Shown here in pieces: positions 23,401 to 35,275 of a stretch of DNA of 64,000 nt. Under the pieces are notes generated by a model. The model was not told the DNA's origin. It ran no database searches and saw nothing but the letters and a program-made list of their open reading frames with translations. The stretch comes from Apodemus sylvaticus (taxonomy: Eukaryota; Chordata; Mammalia; Rodentia; Muridae). The translations under genes were made by a program, and so were the position numbers. The stretch spans positions 84,288,013 to 84,352,012 of the forward strand of contig NC_067473.1 of NCBI RefSeq assembly GCF_947179515.1, in the 5' to 3' direction. Positions within the stretch are counted from its first letter, which is position 1, and each line of letters begins with the position of its first letter.

Positions 23401-24849
23401 GGCTAGTGCTCGGCTCAGCTGGGCTTTTTTGCCGCAGTGGTCTGGTGGTTGCGCAGTCTGCGACAGAGCTGGGCCAGAGCCGTCTTGCAGCTGTGACTGC
23501 GCCTGGTCCAGAGTGAGTTTTGAGGATGCAGCAAACGCTGACGGCTGGAATGGCTGCTCAGTATCAGCTGATGGCTGTGAGCACATACTGCACCAAATTG
23601 TTGCTATGCTGCTATCTCCAAGGTCCCTTAAACCTGCCACTTAGACACCCAGCCCCCAGCATCCGCCCCCACCCCTCCGTTACCGGCTGGAACCAGCTCG
23701 ACGCTGAAACTGTAACTTTCCATACCTGTTTATGCGGCCCCCTTCTGTTTACTGTGTGTTCCCCCTCCCATCTCAGCTCTTCGAATCCGCAATGCACCTG
23801 ACAATCTTTGTCGGAAGTGCGCCATAGCTGATTTTAGTCAGCCTTGGCTATGGGTACTTTCCAAATCTTGATTGCGTCTTAAATTTACTTCCTGAGAACA
23901 GAAACGTGGGAGAACCATTTTCCTCCTCCCTTGCAGACCCTCAATGCGTTTATCTGCACAGATCATCTTGGGCTCCTAGAGCAGCCAGTGAGACATCTAT
24001 CTCTGTTAAACCTAGTTACATATATCCTAGTGGCAAATTCCAGTCCTTGGAATTGGTTCTGTAAGTTTGTGTGGCAAATTTCTGCACTGTAAGCCCTTTA
24101 GTAATATTACCAAAGGGTCCATGCAGGTGCTTATGAAAAGAAATAGCGAAGATCAACAGAAGAAAAACAAAGCCCTCCGATCGTGAAAAGATGCTCTCAT
24201 GTACAAATGTGTAGGGTCCAATTCAGTTTTTTTGGGAGGCACACTGCTTCCAGTTAGCAGATTAGACATGCCCATAAAGGCTGGGGAAAAGAGGTCATTT
24301 TAATACATCTGGAAAAGCATGTGTTTGGCCCTACTCTTCCTTAAGGGACCACAGATGCTTCTACAGTCATTTGTCACCAAACACTTCACAGTTAACCATC
24401 TGTTCTTTGGATCTGCTTGTGATTTGGATGTGAGATCTTTAGAAAAGACCATAAACATCAAAGTCTCGTTTTCTGATAATGGAATGATCTTTTATTTTTT
24501 AACCCATACAAGCCAGATTATTATTTATTTCTTTTATCTATTTGCTTACTTAGCTGGTCCAATCTAGCTTCAAACTATGCGAACTCCCGAGGCCTTCCTG
24601 CCTCCTCAGAGCATCTTGAATACAGAGCTGGGCACAAATCTTAAGTGGTTCCTAGAGGATATATTCATTACCTATTTAGGTCTGCTTTTCTCTGTGGTGG
24701 GTCTTGCCAGAGTTTTATGCATATGAATTCCGTAAGGAATCTCTATCTTTTGGTTCTTATGTATATTAAATTAATTATATGTAAATCATTTAGTGCTGAC
24801 ATGGAGTAAGCACTTGCTTTTTTAAAAGTAAAATTACTCTATTAATATG

Positions 24850-25115
24850 CAAATATAGTTATGCATATATGTAGCAGAGGATTGCCTTGTCAGGCATCAA
24901 GGGGAGGAGAGGTCCTTGGCTCTATGAAGGTTAGATGCCCCATTGTAGGGGAATCAAGGGCGGGGGAGGTAGGTGAAGAAACACCCTCCAAGAAGCAGGG
25001 TGAGGGAGGATGGGATAGGAGATTCCCGGGGTGGGGGGGTGGGGGGGGTGTGACTGGGAAAGGAGATAACATTTGAAATATAAATAAAGAATATATCCAG
25101 TGGAAAAAAATAGTT
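24850..25115 (+). mobile_element. L1 (Lx-type) 3'UTR tail, sense
   Basis: A G-rich polypurine stretch followed by 'ggagataacatttgaaatat' and 'aaataaagaatatatccagt', then an A-rich end. It contains only the 3'UTR. Runs of G at 25,027-25,050 could form a G-quadruplex. Confidence 0.85.
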
Positions 25116-25624
25116 ATGCATAATGTCTTTCAAAAAACAAATACCTTTGTCCCTCTGACCAAAGAAAGTAAATATTTACAAAATACATTTTTAATGTACT
25201 TCTGAGTCCTTTAGTTTGCTTTACTTCCCTACCCCTTGTTCTTTTTTACATTACATTTTTGTCTTTATTTGTTGATGGAATGTTTGCACATTCCACAGTG
25301 TGAATGTCTGTGGGTTCTATCATTCCAACTATGTGCTTCTGGGAATTTCATTTAGGTCTTCAGGCCCTAAGAAGCAAACGACTTATCTGCCGACCTTCCT
25401 TGCTGGCCCTCTTTTAAGTCATTTACTTTTTCATTCATAAGATCTTAAAACTTAGACTAGGCTGTTAGTAAAACCCAGCATTTGGGGAGTGTTTCCACCA
25501 ACAAATGTGTTAATGTAAGCTCTATGGTAATCAAGATAGAGAATGGTGATTTTACTTCCCTAAAATAACCATGGGGCCTTTCCCTTACCCTGCGTGTGAT
25601 ATATTGATCTATATAATGTCTTAA

Positions 25625-25785
25625 GAATTCTTGCTTTGTTTTTGGAGACAGAGTTTCACTGTTCAGCCCTGGCTGTCCTGGAACTCTCTGTGTAGACAGG
25701 CTGGCCTCAAACTCACAGAGATCCACTTGTATCTGCCTTCCAAATGCTGGGATTAAAGGTGTGTGCCACCACCACCTGGCTTAAA
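25625..25785 (-). repeat. B1 SINE, antisense
   Basis: 'ggagacagagtttcactgtt', 'ggctgtcctggaactctctg' and 'tgctgggattaaaggtgtgt' are near-consensus reverse B1. Confidence 0.93.
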
Positions 25786-25797
25786 AATCTACTTGTT

Positions 25798-25945
25798 TTG
25801 TTTTTCAAGACTGGGTTGCTCTGTATAGCTCTGCTGTCCTGTAGCTTGCTCTATAGACTAGGCTGGCAAGAACTCAAAAGATTCACCTGCCCCCCCCCCC
25901 CCCCCCCAGTGCTAGAGATAAGGGTGAGCACCTCCACGGCCCTAA
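25798..25945 (-). repeat. Second B1 SINE, antisense, with a C-run
   Basis: A more diverged reverse B1 ('agactgggttgctctgtata') lies directly behind the first. It holds an 18-nt cytosine run at 25,890-25,907, replacing part of the middle. Confidence 0.8.
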
Positions 25946-26294
25946 TTCTGTACTTTTTAAATTGTGAATGAAATCATGTGTGGCTTTTGGAGTTTGCCAT
26001 TTTCATTTGATACTCATCAATACAGTCATGTTATCAATTTGTTACATTGTATGTATTGTTGAGGAATATTTCCAGTAGTATTATTTTTAGTTTTAAAAAA
26101 GTGGATGCTACCACTGTGATCATCTGTCTGAAGATTGCTATGTGAGCACATCTTTACTGTAAATACTTACCAATAAAGTTGCTGGATTATTTGGTATATT
26201 TAACTTCATAAATAATGGCTACACTTTTCCACATGGCTATAATAGTTTGATTTTACACAGTAATGTGGAAAAGCAGTAGTTGTTTTGCATGCTT

Positions 26295-26395
26295 TGTTTT
26301 GAAATAGAGTCTATATATCATACCGATTTGTGTGCCAGACCTGGAACTCGCTCTCATCAGCATCTTGAGTGTTGGGATTGCAGTGTTCCTGGTAT
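26295..26395 (-). repeat. B1 SINE fragment, antisense, old
   Basis: 'ttgaaatagagtctatatat', 'gacctggaactcgctctcat' and 'tgttgggattgcagtg' follow the reverse B1 order. Confidence 0.6.
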
Positions 26396-26740
26396 ACTTA
26401 ATGATAAGTGATTCTGAATATTTATCAATGTGCACATTTACCATTCTTATATTTTTGGATAACATGTATTTAATTTTGTTACTTATTTCTAAATTTTTTT
26501 CCCTGAGTGCTAAGTTTTTCTTATGTACTCCGAATGCAAATTCTTTGTGACATGTATTTTATGCATATTTTCTAGACTGGCATTTTAATTTTATACTAGA
26601 AATCAAAAGTCAGCTTTAAATAAGTAGACAAAAAAAAAGAAAAAAAGGCAGGGTCTTTGTACCAAGTTCTATAGTAGTCACTTTGCTATAGTAAAAATCA
26701 ATTTATGGTAGAAAGAATTGAGAACCTCATTTGAAAAAGA

Positions 26741-26807
26741 GAAGGAAGGAAGGAAGGAAGGAAGGAAGGAAGGAAGGAAGGGAGGGGAGGGAGAGAGAGG
26801 GGAAGGA
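26741..26807. repeat. (GGAA)n / GA-rich microsatellite
   Basis: About eleven GGAA units pass into GGGA and GA. Confidence 0.95.
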
Positions 26808-27402
26808 AATGAATGAGATTATTCAGATGGATCTGATTAGGTTGATTTTCAGTCATTGCTACCCAAGCTGTCTGGGAGTGTGGTGATGCTGTGGGTAGGC
26901 TGAGATCTTGGACTTCACCAGTCTAGGACTGTGTACAAACTGAAGTAAGCTCTATGAATTTGGAACGGGGTCTGATTAAGACTGAGCTGGTGGCCAAAGT
27001 GTGCGGAAAGGGAGCAAGCCGTGGGTGGTTGGGAATGGTGTAGACAAGACCACTGGCGGATAGCTCCAAGAGCAGAGGAGGACATAGGCAGGCTAGGATT
27101 CAGGGAGCTCTTCAGACTGGGTACAGGGTGAGTGCCCTGGGGAAAGGCATGAAAGTTGGATGTGGCATAGGCTAAATCAAGCTGACCAGACTGGGAATGG
27201 AGTAGGCAGAGTTCTGCAGGTCATACTTTTGAAGAAATAGGAAGTCATTGAAATCTGAAGAGAACTAAAAACTTTCAAAACATTTCCTAAAACTAGTGAA
27301 ATTGGGAATGCAGCACCCACAGCTGGAGGCTGTAGAAAGCTTCACTGGCAGGGAAGCTTGCAGCAGTGAATACGGGTGTCAGTCAATAAAAGACTTGGAA
27401 TT

Positions 27403-27560
27403 AAGTTGGGCATTGGTGGTGCACGTCTTTAATTCCAGCTCAGGAGGCAGAGGCAGGTAGATCCCTGAGTTAGAGGCCAGTCTGGATTACAGAGCGAGTT
27501 CCAGGACAGCCAGGGTAACACAGAAAAGCCCTGTCTTGAAAACACAAAAACAAAAACCGA
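27403..27560 (+). repeat. B1 SINE, sense
   Basis: 'ttgggcattggtggtgcacg', 'tttaattccagctcaggagg' and 'gttccaggacagccagggta' are clear B1, with an A-rich tail. Diverged direct repeats ('gacttggaattaag' before, 'gactttgaataag' after) look like the target-site duplication. Confidence 0.92.
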
Positions 27561-27899
27561 CTTTGAATAAGAAAACCCATAAGGCATCTCAAGGGCTTAG
27601 AAAAGCAAGAACACACCAAATCTGTTGGGGTCTAGGAATAGCTGCACAAACCACTCAAAAACCAGTCTCAAGTCAAATAGGGATGGTTTATTGAATGCCA
27701 CATCCCAAGATTGATCAATCAGGGTCATGGTTCAGTTCCCAAGCATTACGTAGGCTAAACAAAACCTAAAATCAGATTGAAAGGAACAGCAAAGAGAAGA
27801 GCCAAAATAAAAACTCAAAATCAAATATATGTGAAATAAATGGAGTGGTAATGGTTTTCTTTGAAAGCGTAGAAACAAAAACTTACCCAGTTTTTAAAA

Positions 27900-28115
27900 T
27901 GAGAATTCTAGCCTAGATTTGAACCTGTCTCCTCTGGTTTTCCATTGTATTGCACTGTTCAATTGTTGGGTGGGTAAGCACATGCAGAATTTGTCTTTCT
28001 GAGTCTGGCAGTTTTGTTTCACTTGATCTCTGATTCCCTCCATCTTCCTGCAAATGACCTAACTTATCCTTTATGGTTGTATAATACTTAATTGTATACG
28101 AGTCACACTTCATTC
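27900..28115 (-). mobile_element. L1 ORF2 C-terminal fragment, antisense
   Basis: The minus strand encodes decayed ORF2 text (SYTIKYYTTIKDKLGHLQ, then LTHPTIEQCNTMENQRRQ). The plus-strand wording 'ctctgattccctccatcttc' is typical of reversed L1. Confidence 0.6.
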
Positions 28116-28139
28116 TTACCTACTGATGAGCAATGTGGT

Positions 28140-28535
28140 GTTAGTGTTCATTGTCAACTTGGTTTGGTCATGGGTCATTCGTGCAGGGTGGGTCGAGCCT
28201 CTGGACACACCTGGGGTTGATTCTCTAGACTAAGATTAGTCTCTGATTTTTAGTCTCGGATTAGGACCCACTGTAATTCCAGTCAGGACCAGTCCTTCAG
28301 TGTTGGGTCCTGAACTATATAAAATAGGAGAGCAGAACGAGCAGGGCATGCATTAATTCATTGCTTGTGGCTCAGGACTACAGATCTAATATGACCAGGT
28401 CACTTACGCTCCTGTTACCTTTACTTCCATGGTAATGCATGTGTAATTGTGACCCAAACAAGCCCTTTGACCCTTAGCTTGCTTTCATCAGGAAATTTTA
28501 TCACAGCAATAGGAAAGGAAAGTAATACAGGCAAA
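28140..28535 (+). repeat. URR1-like rodent repeat (family tentative)
   Basis: 'gttcattgtcaacttggttt', 'aaacaagccctttgaccctt' and 'tcacagcaataggaaaggaa' match the common rodent element that runs from a 'gtcaacttga' start to a 'cagcaatagaaa...taac' end. The same family is at about 62.5 kb and, reversed and deleted, at 43.5 kb. Confidence 0.6.
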
Positions 28536-28544
28536 GGTTGGTTC

Positions 28545-31234
28545 CATAGCATGGCTGTTTGGATTAGTAGCACAGTAAATATGGCAGAGCAGGCATTTCT
28601 TGGACAATTTCATTTCCGCTGGATTTATTTCGCAGTAGGTCTGTTATTGGTATATAGAAAAGCTGCTGGCTTTTGTACATTGATTTGGTATATGGCTGCT
28701 CTGATGAAAGTAGTTATCAGATCTCAGCCTTATTGTGAAGTCTATGAATAGGGATGGTTTGTGTCTGTCCCTTTTTATTTATAGCCCTTCCATTCTTCTT
28801 CTTGACTTTTGTTCTGGCTGTGCTTTCAGACTATATTGAATAAAGTTTGGGAGCATGGACACCTCGGTTTCAGAAACCCCATTTTTGTGCCTGATTATAG
28901 GGTGAATGCTTTCAGTTTTCCCCCTTCTATACACACTGGGTTCTTTTCTGTTGTTTTTCCGTCTTTACATCATTGATTTCTGTCACAGTCTTCACTGTTT
29001 CTTTCTACGTGCTACTTTTGGATCTGTCTTGTTCTTGTTTCTCTGCAATGTTGGGTCATTTATTTGAGATCTCTGAAGTTTAATGTGAAAACTCATGTCT
29101 CTAAAGTTCTTACTTAGAACTAGTATTGCTGTGACCCTGAGGTTGTAGTAAGCTGTATTATAACTTTCATTTGAACTTACGGAATTTATTAATTTTCTTG
29201 CTGATTTTTATAACCCCATTGTTCAGGCTCCATGCACTGACTTAATTTCTATAGTTTTTTTTACTTTTCATTCCTGAGTTTCTTCTATTTTCTGATGAGA
29301 TACAAGAACATTTTCTTGTACTTATTGGCTTGCTTTATGACTTAAAATATATTCTATTTGAGAAAAAGTTCTGTGGACTCCTAAAAAGAATGCGTATTCC
29401 ACAGCTGTTGGATGGAATAGTCTGCGGATGCTTAAGTCCATTTGTTCAATGGTCCAGTTTAACTCTGGTGTTTCTCTGATAATGTTTTTGGTTTTTTCTT
29501 TTTTCCCTCCACCTCTTCCTCTCCCCTGTTCTCTCCCTCTCTCTGTCCCTTTCCCTCTTCCCCTTTATCTCCTTTCTATCTTTCCTCTCTCCTCTTTTCC
29601 TCTGCTCTTTTCATTTTATAATCATCTTTTTAATTTTTATTTTTGTCTTTTTTTTAATTTTTATACGTATTCACTTTACAGCCTGCTCATTGCCCTCCCT
29701 CCTTGCCGCCCCCTCCTACAGTCTTTTCTCCCTCCCTGTCCCCTTCTCCTCTAAGCAGGTGGGGCCTCCCTGGTTATTCCCCAACACTGACATTTCATGT
29801 CTCTGCAAGGCTAGCGGCTGCTTCTCCCACTGAGGCCAGACAAGGCAGCCCAGCTAGAAGAAAATATCCCATGTACAGGCAAGAGCTTTTGCGATAGCCC
29901 CAATTCCAGTTGTTCAGGACCCACATGAAGACCAAGCTGCACATCTGCTACATATGTGCATAGAGGCCTAGGCCCACTCCATGTATATTCTTTGGTTGAT
30001 GGTTCAGCCTCTGAGAGCCCCACGGGTCTAGGTTCGATGACTCTATTTGGCTTCCTGTAGAGTTCCTATCCCCTTCAGGGTCCACAGTCTGTTCTTCTCT
30101 AGAGTTTCCAAGCTTCATCCACTGTTTGGCTGTGGGCGTCTGCATCCATCTGAGTCAGCTGCTGGGTGGTGCCTCCCATAGGACAGCCATGCTAGACTCC
30201 TGTCTACAAGCATAATAGACTATCTATCTTTAATAGAGTTAGGCATTGGTGCTTGCCCGTGGAATGGGTTTCAAGTTGGGCTAGATATTAGTTGGCCATT
30301 CCCTCAGTCTCTGCCCCATCCCCCATTCCCACATTTTTTGGTAGACAGGATAAATTTTGGGTTGAAAGTTTTGTGGGTGGGTGGTGTCTACAGTATATGG
30401 CCTCTTCAAGTTCCATAACCCCAATGCTGTGAGTCACAGCGAAGGTCACCTCCATTGATTCTTGGGTGCCTCCCTTATTCCAGGTCTCTGTCTTGTCCTG
30501 AAGATGCTCTCCACCTTCGTCAGTTGCAGATTTCCATTCATTCTCATGGCCATCTAGATATCTCTCCTGTCCTTCCCCTCACCTGATCCTCCACAACCAC
30601 CCCATTCTCCTTGCCATCCCCTCTCTCTCCCTGTTCCCTCTCCCATCTGTCTCTTATGACTATTTTATTCCCCATCCTAAGTGAGATTCAAGCATCCTAG
30701 CTTGTTCAAGAAACTAAGCAAGCATCTTGTCTAGTTTCATTGGGTTCGTGGAGTATACCATGAACATCCTATATTTTATGGCTAATATTCCCTTGTAAAT
30801 GAATATATACCATGCATACCTCACGTAGAATGATATTCTCAAATTCCATCCATTTGCTTCCAGAATTCATGATGTCTTTGTTTTTAATAGCTGAGTAGCA
30901 TTCCATTGTAGATGGAATGTATGCCACATTTTCTTTATTCATTTTCCAGTTGAAGGACATCTAGGTTGTTTCCAGTTTCTGACTATTATGAATAAATCTG
31001 CTATGAGCATGGTTGAGCAAGTCTTTGTGGGATGCTGGAGCCTCTTTTGGGTATATACTCAGGGGTGGTATAGTTGGGTCTTGAGGTAGAACTATTCTTA
31101 GTTTTCTGAGACATTGCCAAATTGACTTTCAAAGTGGTTGTTCAAGTTTACACTCCCACAGAAGTGGTGCGTATTCACCCTGCTCGACGTCTTCGACAGC
31201 ATGTGATATCTCTTGCATTTTTTATCTTAGCCAT
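28545..31234 (-). mobile_element. L1 (Lx-type) fragments, antisense
   Basis: Reverse L1 text runs from a decayed ORF2 portion (about 28.55-29.48 kb, e.g. 'cttaagtccatttgttcaat') through a pyrimidine-rich block at 29.49-29.62 kb (the polypurine tract of the L1 3'UTR). It then runs through a second 3'UTR and the ORF2 C-terminus ('gtagcattccattgtagatg', 'ctgctatgagcatggttgag'). At least two pieces of L1 may be joined. No intact frame. Confidence 0.8.
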
Positions 31235-31426
31235 AGAATCTATATTTCTTTTTGGGGGGGTGGTTTTTTTTTTTCCGAGACAGGGTTTCTCTGTGTAGCC
31301 CTGGCTGTCCTGGAACTCACTCTGTAGACCAGGCTGGCCTCGGACTCAGAAATCTGCCTGCCTCTGCCTCCCAAGTGCTGGGATTAAAGGTGTGTGCCAC
31401 CACTGCCGGGAAGAATCTATATTTCT
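31235..31426 (-). mobile_element. Young B1 SINE, antisense, with perfect 15-bp target-site duplication
   Basis: The repeat agaatctatatttct occurs at 31,235-31,249 and again at 31,412-31,426, on either side of a near-consensus reverse B1 (31,262-31,411: 'gagacagggtttctctgtgt', 'cactctgtagaccaggctgg', 'ctcagaaatctgcctgcctc'). The 'actcagaaatc' wording is typical of young mouse B1. Confidence 0.95.
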
Positions 31427-33004
31427 ATGCTGAATATCCCTACCCAAGTTGTTGAATTTCTTATCTGTATTTTGAATTGACTTCTTCAGTTCATTCTTCT
31501 GTTTCTTTGAGTGATCTTTGAAGTCATTGATCATTTTTAAAAAAACAAAAAACAAAACCCTAAACTTTTGAATTATTTGATAGTTTGACCATTTGAGGAA
31601 TTTCAGTTTTTCTGAGAATTGCTAACTTTTGGACAAATTGTGCTACATTGCATTTTTGGATGGTGCATGTTTCTAGGTACAGCTTATGGGTGTGCTGGGA
31701 TGGTATCCTTTCTGGTTTTATTTTAGGGTCTTCAGGGTGGCCAGCTTTCTTTTGAGAGCTCTGCTACTCAGAGAGTAAAACAAACTGCTGTTAGAATACC
31801 AGAAAAATAAGTTACATAGACAAATTGCAATCAAACCAAATAAAGCTAAGAACTACACTAACAAGAACTTTAGGGGGAAAATAGTATCAAAGTATGAAGT
31901 TTAAGAATTCATGATGGTTAAAGGAATAACAGTGAAGAATACAGTAGAGGAACTGGGAGGGAAGGAGGAAAGAAAGAAACACGGCTAAGTAAAAGAGGAG
32001 GGAAAAATGTAGCTCTGAGTTCTGCACTATAAGGAACCAGCTCTGCCGGTACATCTCAGCTCTTTCAAAGCCTGTGACAGGGAGTGGGTGCTCTGGTGAG
32101 TCAGGGTTCAGATTCAGGTAGTAGCCTCAGAGCCCTGTCTTCACAGGAATCCTCAGGCCTCACCACAGAATCCTCACCACAGCACTAACTACATCCGCAA
32201 TTCTCAAAATGAACAGTCTCCGAAATGCTCAGTAGAAACCAAGCTTCTCAGTGTGAAGTAAACCATGTCAACATTTACATAAATTGCTTCCTTGCCCCTG
32301 AAACAATGTTACCAAGGAAAAGCAAGATCTCAACCACTTACAGCCCCGACCCTAGGCAAGTTATTTAGTCTGTCTTTGCCTCTGTCTTTTAACCTTGGAG
32401 GCGAGGGCAGTGAGACACTGTCCCTCCAGAGCCTTGGCTCCCACTTGGAATTGTTCCATGTTTACAGGTCCTCTGTTGCCCTCTGTCAGGATGGTGTCTT
32501 TCAGCAGCACTGAGATGCTGAGAGATGCTGAGTTTCCACTCCTGTCCCAGAGGAGTTAACCTAAACCAACACTGGACTTTAGGCTTGCAGGAAGTGAGTA
32601 CTACTCCTGAAGTCAGGCCTGCTGGTTTCTTACCACCAGGGTCCTCTGCTTTACCTCAAATGCAGCTTCAGCAGGGCCCTCACATTCCACACCTGGCCTG
32701 AGCTGCTGCTTCTCAACTTTTTTCTGCAATCCCCTTCTATCTCTCTCTGCCTTTTAGCCATTCTTTCACCATGTTTTCAATTCCCAATGCTCTTCCTCTG
32801 GAATATAGTCTTTGCTTTTGACCTACTGATTCATGGAGTCTCAAGACAGAAACTTCTAATCTGCTGTCTTCTAGAAGCCTAAGAGATATATTTGATTTTG
32901 GTATTTTGAAAGATGTCATTGATACCAATAAAACCCCATATATTTCTTCATCCTATCATGCTCCCTCCCTTCCTCCCTCCCTCCCCCCAGCTCTCATTTC
33001 ATAC
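31427..33004 (+). other. Unassigned host-intron sequence
   Basis: No exon seen. 31.43-31.75 kb may be further decayed L1; the rest looks unique, ending in a short CCCT-rich patch near 32.96 kb. Confidence 0.5.
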
Positions 33005-33088
33005 TGAGGATTAAACATAGGGCCCTGAGATCTCACACATTCTAGGCAAGCCCTCTCCTGGCATCCATCCCATTCCCTAGCCTTTGCA
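33005..33088 (-). repeat. ID/B4-like SINE, antisense
   Basis: 'gaggattaaacatagggccc' and 'ctaggcaagccctctcctgg' are the reverse of the ID-type head. Confidence 0.65.
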
Positions 33089-34629
33089 TAAAACACTGCC
33101 CATTTGATGTGTTATTTCAGGTTTTCAACTTTTATAATAAACATGTATATCAAGACAGAAACATTTTAGCATTATTGCTTTTATTTTTAATGATGAAATG
33201 GTATATGACATATGATATGATATACATATCATATATGTAAATATCCCTAAACAGTATGAGAGCAATAGCTTACATATTATTTTAGACTACTCTTCGGTCT
33301 TAAGCACTTTTATAGGTATTAACTGTTTTCCTACTTCCCAGATGGGAAGACTGAGGGAAAGACAGAATAAATAACTTACTGGAGGTGGGGTTGTGAGTGG
33401 TGGAGCTCTTGCTTTTCATTGGAAACACTGCTTTGAGGGCAAAGGAAAGAAAGCATGAATGCTGGTGTGCTTTACTTCGCATCAAGAAGCTTGGTTTGCA
33501 CTGACCATTCCTGAGACTGTTTATTTGGAGAAATGCAGCTCTAGTTAATTCCCTGAAGCCAGTCTACTTGATGCTTTCTGTCATGCCGTTATCCTTGCGC
33601 ATTCTTATGTTAGCGAATGGTTGGTTTTGTTTCTCTGAATTCTCTTGTTAACAGGGATGTACTGCAGCAGACACCCCAGGTTCCTTGTCCCTTTCCTCCA
33701 GTGTCTCCAGATCTCTCTGAAAGCTCATAAAGGGACCATAAAGCTCAGGATGAAAAAAACAACAACTTTTCTATTTTTAACTTTTCCAGATATTGACAAA
33801 TTGTCCCCTTGAGTATTTTTTGTCTCACTTCTTAGCTTATGCCCCTGTTTGTGAAAGATTACATAAACACATGGACATTAGCCTGCCCACCTACAAGGTA
33901 GAATTTTGATCCATGTGTAGCAACTTACAGAGGAAAACTAACTCTACAGGAAGCCATACAGGAGGCCTTACTATTTTCCTGGGAAACTTTGTTAGCAATC
34001 AGATCAAAATGGTCAGGATTTTAAACAGTTAGCAATCTTCCTTACTACCCAACTACTAGACAGATGGGGATGGGGTGAGGGAGGGGAGTAGATACCCTAA
34101 GTATTTGCTTAGGATGCCTGCGATGCCTGCATCTGTTCAGCCAGCCACAGCATCCATGTACCAGAAGCTACTACCATCAGGCTGTTTTGAAATTGTCCCA
34201 CTTTCTGCTATGAGTTGCAGATAATTCTCTCTCCATTCTTCTGACTGCTTTTGAGTCATAGGCAACCGTGGCTGACTCTCTTGTTATAGAATGATTTCAT
34301 TAAATAGTCCTCATTTTTCTCGTTTGGCTGGTCTTCATGTATGTCCCCAGCAAGTATGCATAGTTCCTGTCATGCCCTGGTTCATCCTCCCCTGACCCTC
34401 TATGAGGTTCCAATTTCCCCTGGATGTCATCTCAGTTTTAAGCATATGCTAGTCAGATGGGTGCAAATGATAATTCACTGCTGTTTGCATTTATATTTGC
34501 CTGATTACTGGGAGATAGAATAGCTGTTAAGACAGGTGTTTCCTGACATACTTAAAGGATTTATAAGAAGGCAGATGAAGCCAGGTGTGGTGGGACAAAT
34601 TTGTGATCCAAAAACTAGAGGCGAAAGAT

Positions 34630-35275
34630 ATCAGAAGATGCAAAGATCTCCCATGTTTATGGATCTTTAGGATTAACATAGTGAAAATAACCACCTTACC
34701 ACAAATAATCTAAAGATTCAATACAATCCACATCAAAATTCCAACATAATTCTTCACAGATCTCGAAAGAACAATTTTCTACTTCATATGGAAAACAAAA
34801 AACACGGGGATAAACAAAATGGCCCTGATCAATAAAAGAACTTCTGAATGTATCACCGTCCCTGACCTCAAGCTATACTACAGAGCAAATAGTAAAAAAA
34901 CTGCAAGTATTTAGTAGTGAAAACTGCATGTACTAGTATAGAAACAGACTATTTAATCAATGTAATCAAATTGAAGATTCAGAAATAAAACCATATACCT
35001 ACAGACACTTGATTTCTACAAAGAAGCCAAAATCATATAATGGTCAACAAATGGTGCTGGTCTAGCTGGATGTCTGTATGTAGAAGAATGCAAATAGATC
35101 CATATTTATCACTCTGCACAAAACTCAAATCCAAATGGATCAAAGACCTCAACGTAAAACCAGATACACTAAATCTAAGAGAACAGAAAATGAGAAATAG
35201 CCTTGAACTTTGTCAGTACAGGAGATAATTTCCTGAGCAGGATACCAATGGCCACCAAGGTCAAGAATCAATAAG
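34630..35275 (+). mobile_element. L1 ORF2 fragment, sense
   Basis: The plus strand carries the reverse-transcriptase-to-C-terminus text of L1 ORF2 without the 3'UTR: 'catcaaaattccaacataat', 'ctcaagctatactacagagc', 'tggatcaaagacctcaacgt'. It has several stops and frameshifts, and is truncated at both ends. Confidence 0.9.

Larger units (their letters stand above)
21676..23600 (-). other. Nap1l5: Nap1l5 transcription unit (estimated extent)
   Basis: The ends are inferred. The start is placed in the GC-rich region just upstream of the ATG. The 3' end is placed near the minus-strand AATAAA whose complement TTTATT lies at 21,685-21,690. This gives about 1.9 kb, the size I recall for the single-exon Nap1l5 mRNA. 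Two AATAAA copies much closer to the stop (complements at 22,879-22,884 and 22,885-22,890) could instead give a very short 3'UTR. The unit lies wholly inside a Herc3 intron, on the opposite strand. Confidence 0.55.
22925..23850. promoter_or_regulatory. Nap1l5: CpG-rich region over the Nap1l5 start (candidate CpG island / imprint control)
   Basis: This is the only stretch of the window with dense CpG: for example tcgcgg, ggcgccgcgg, cctcgtcctcggcgcgg, and further CpGs upstream of the ATG. It covers the coding sequence and the presumed promoter. The maternally methylated germline DMR of mouse Nap1l5 is known to lie at its promoter, so this is the natural candidate. Methylation itself cannot be seen here. 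Confidence 0.7.

Noticed and set aside
22936..23640. A 234-residue version of NAP1L5
   Set aside because: The frame is open that far but the apparent first codon is GTG, not ATG. The ATG at 23,400 has the strong Kozak context and the known N-terminus.
26741..26807. Possible CRISPR-like or structured repeat arrays
   Set aside because: All tandem arrays here are simple microsatellites or short minisatellites without spacers.
29428..29754. A 108-residue Pro/Leu-rich plus-strand frame
   Set aside because: It reads the reversed polypurine tract of an antisense L1 3'UTR.
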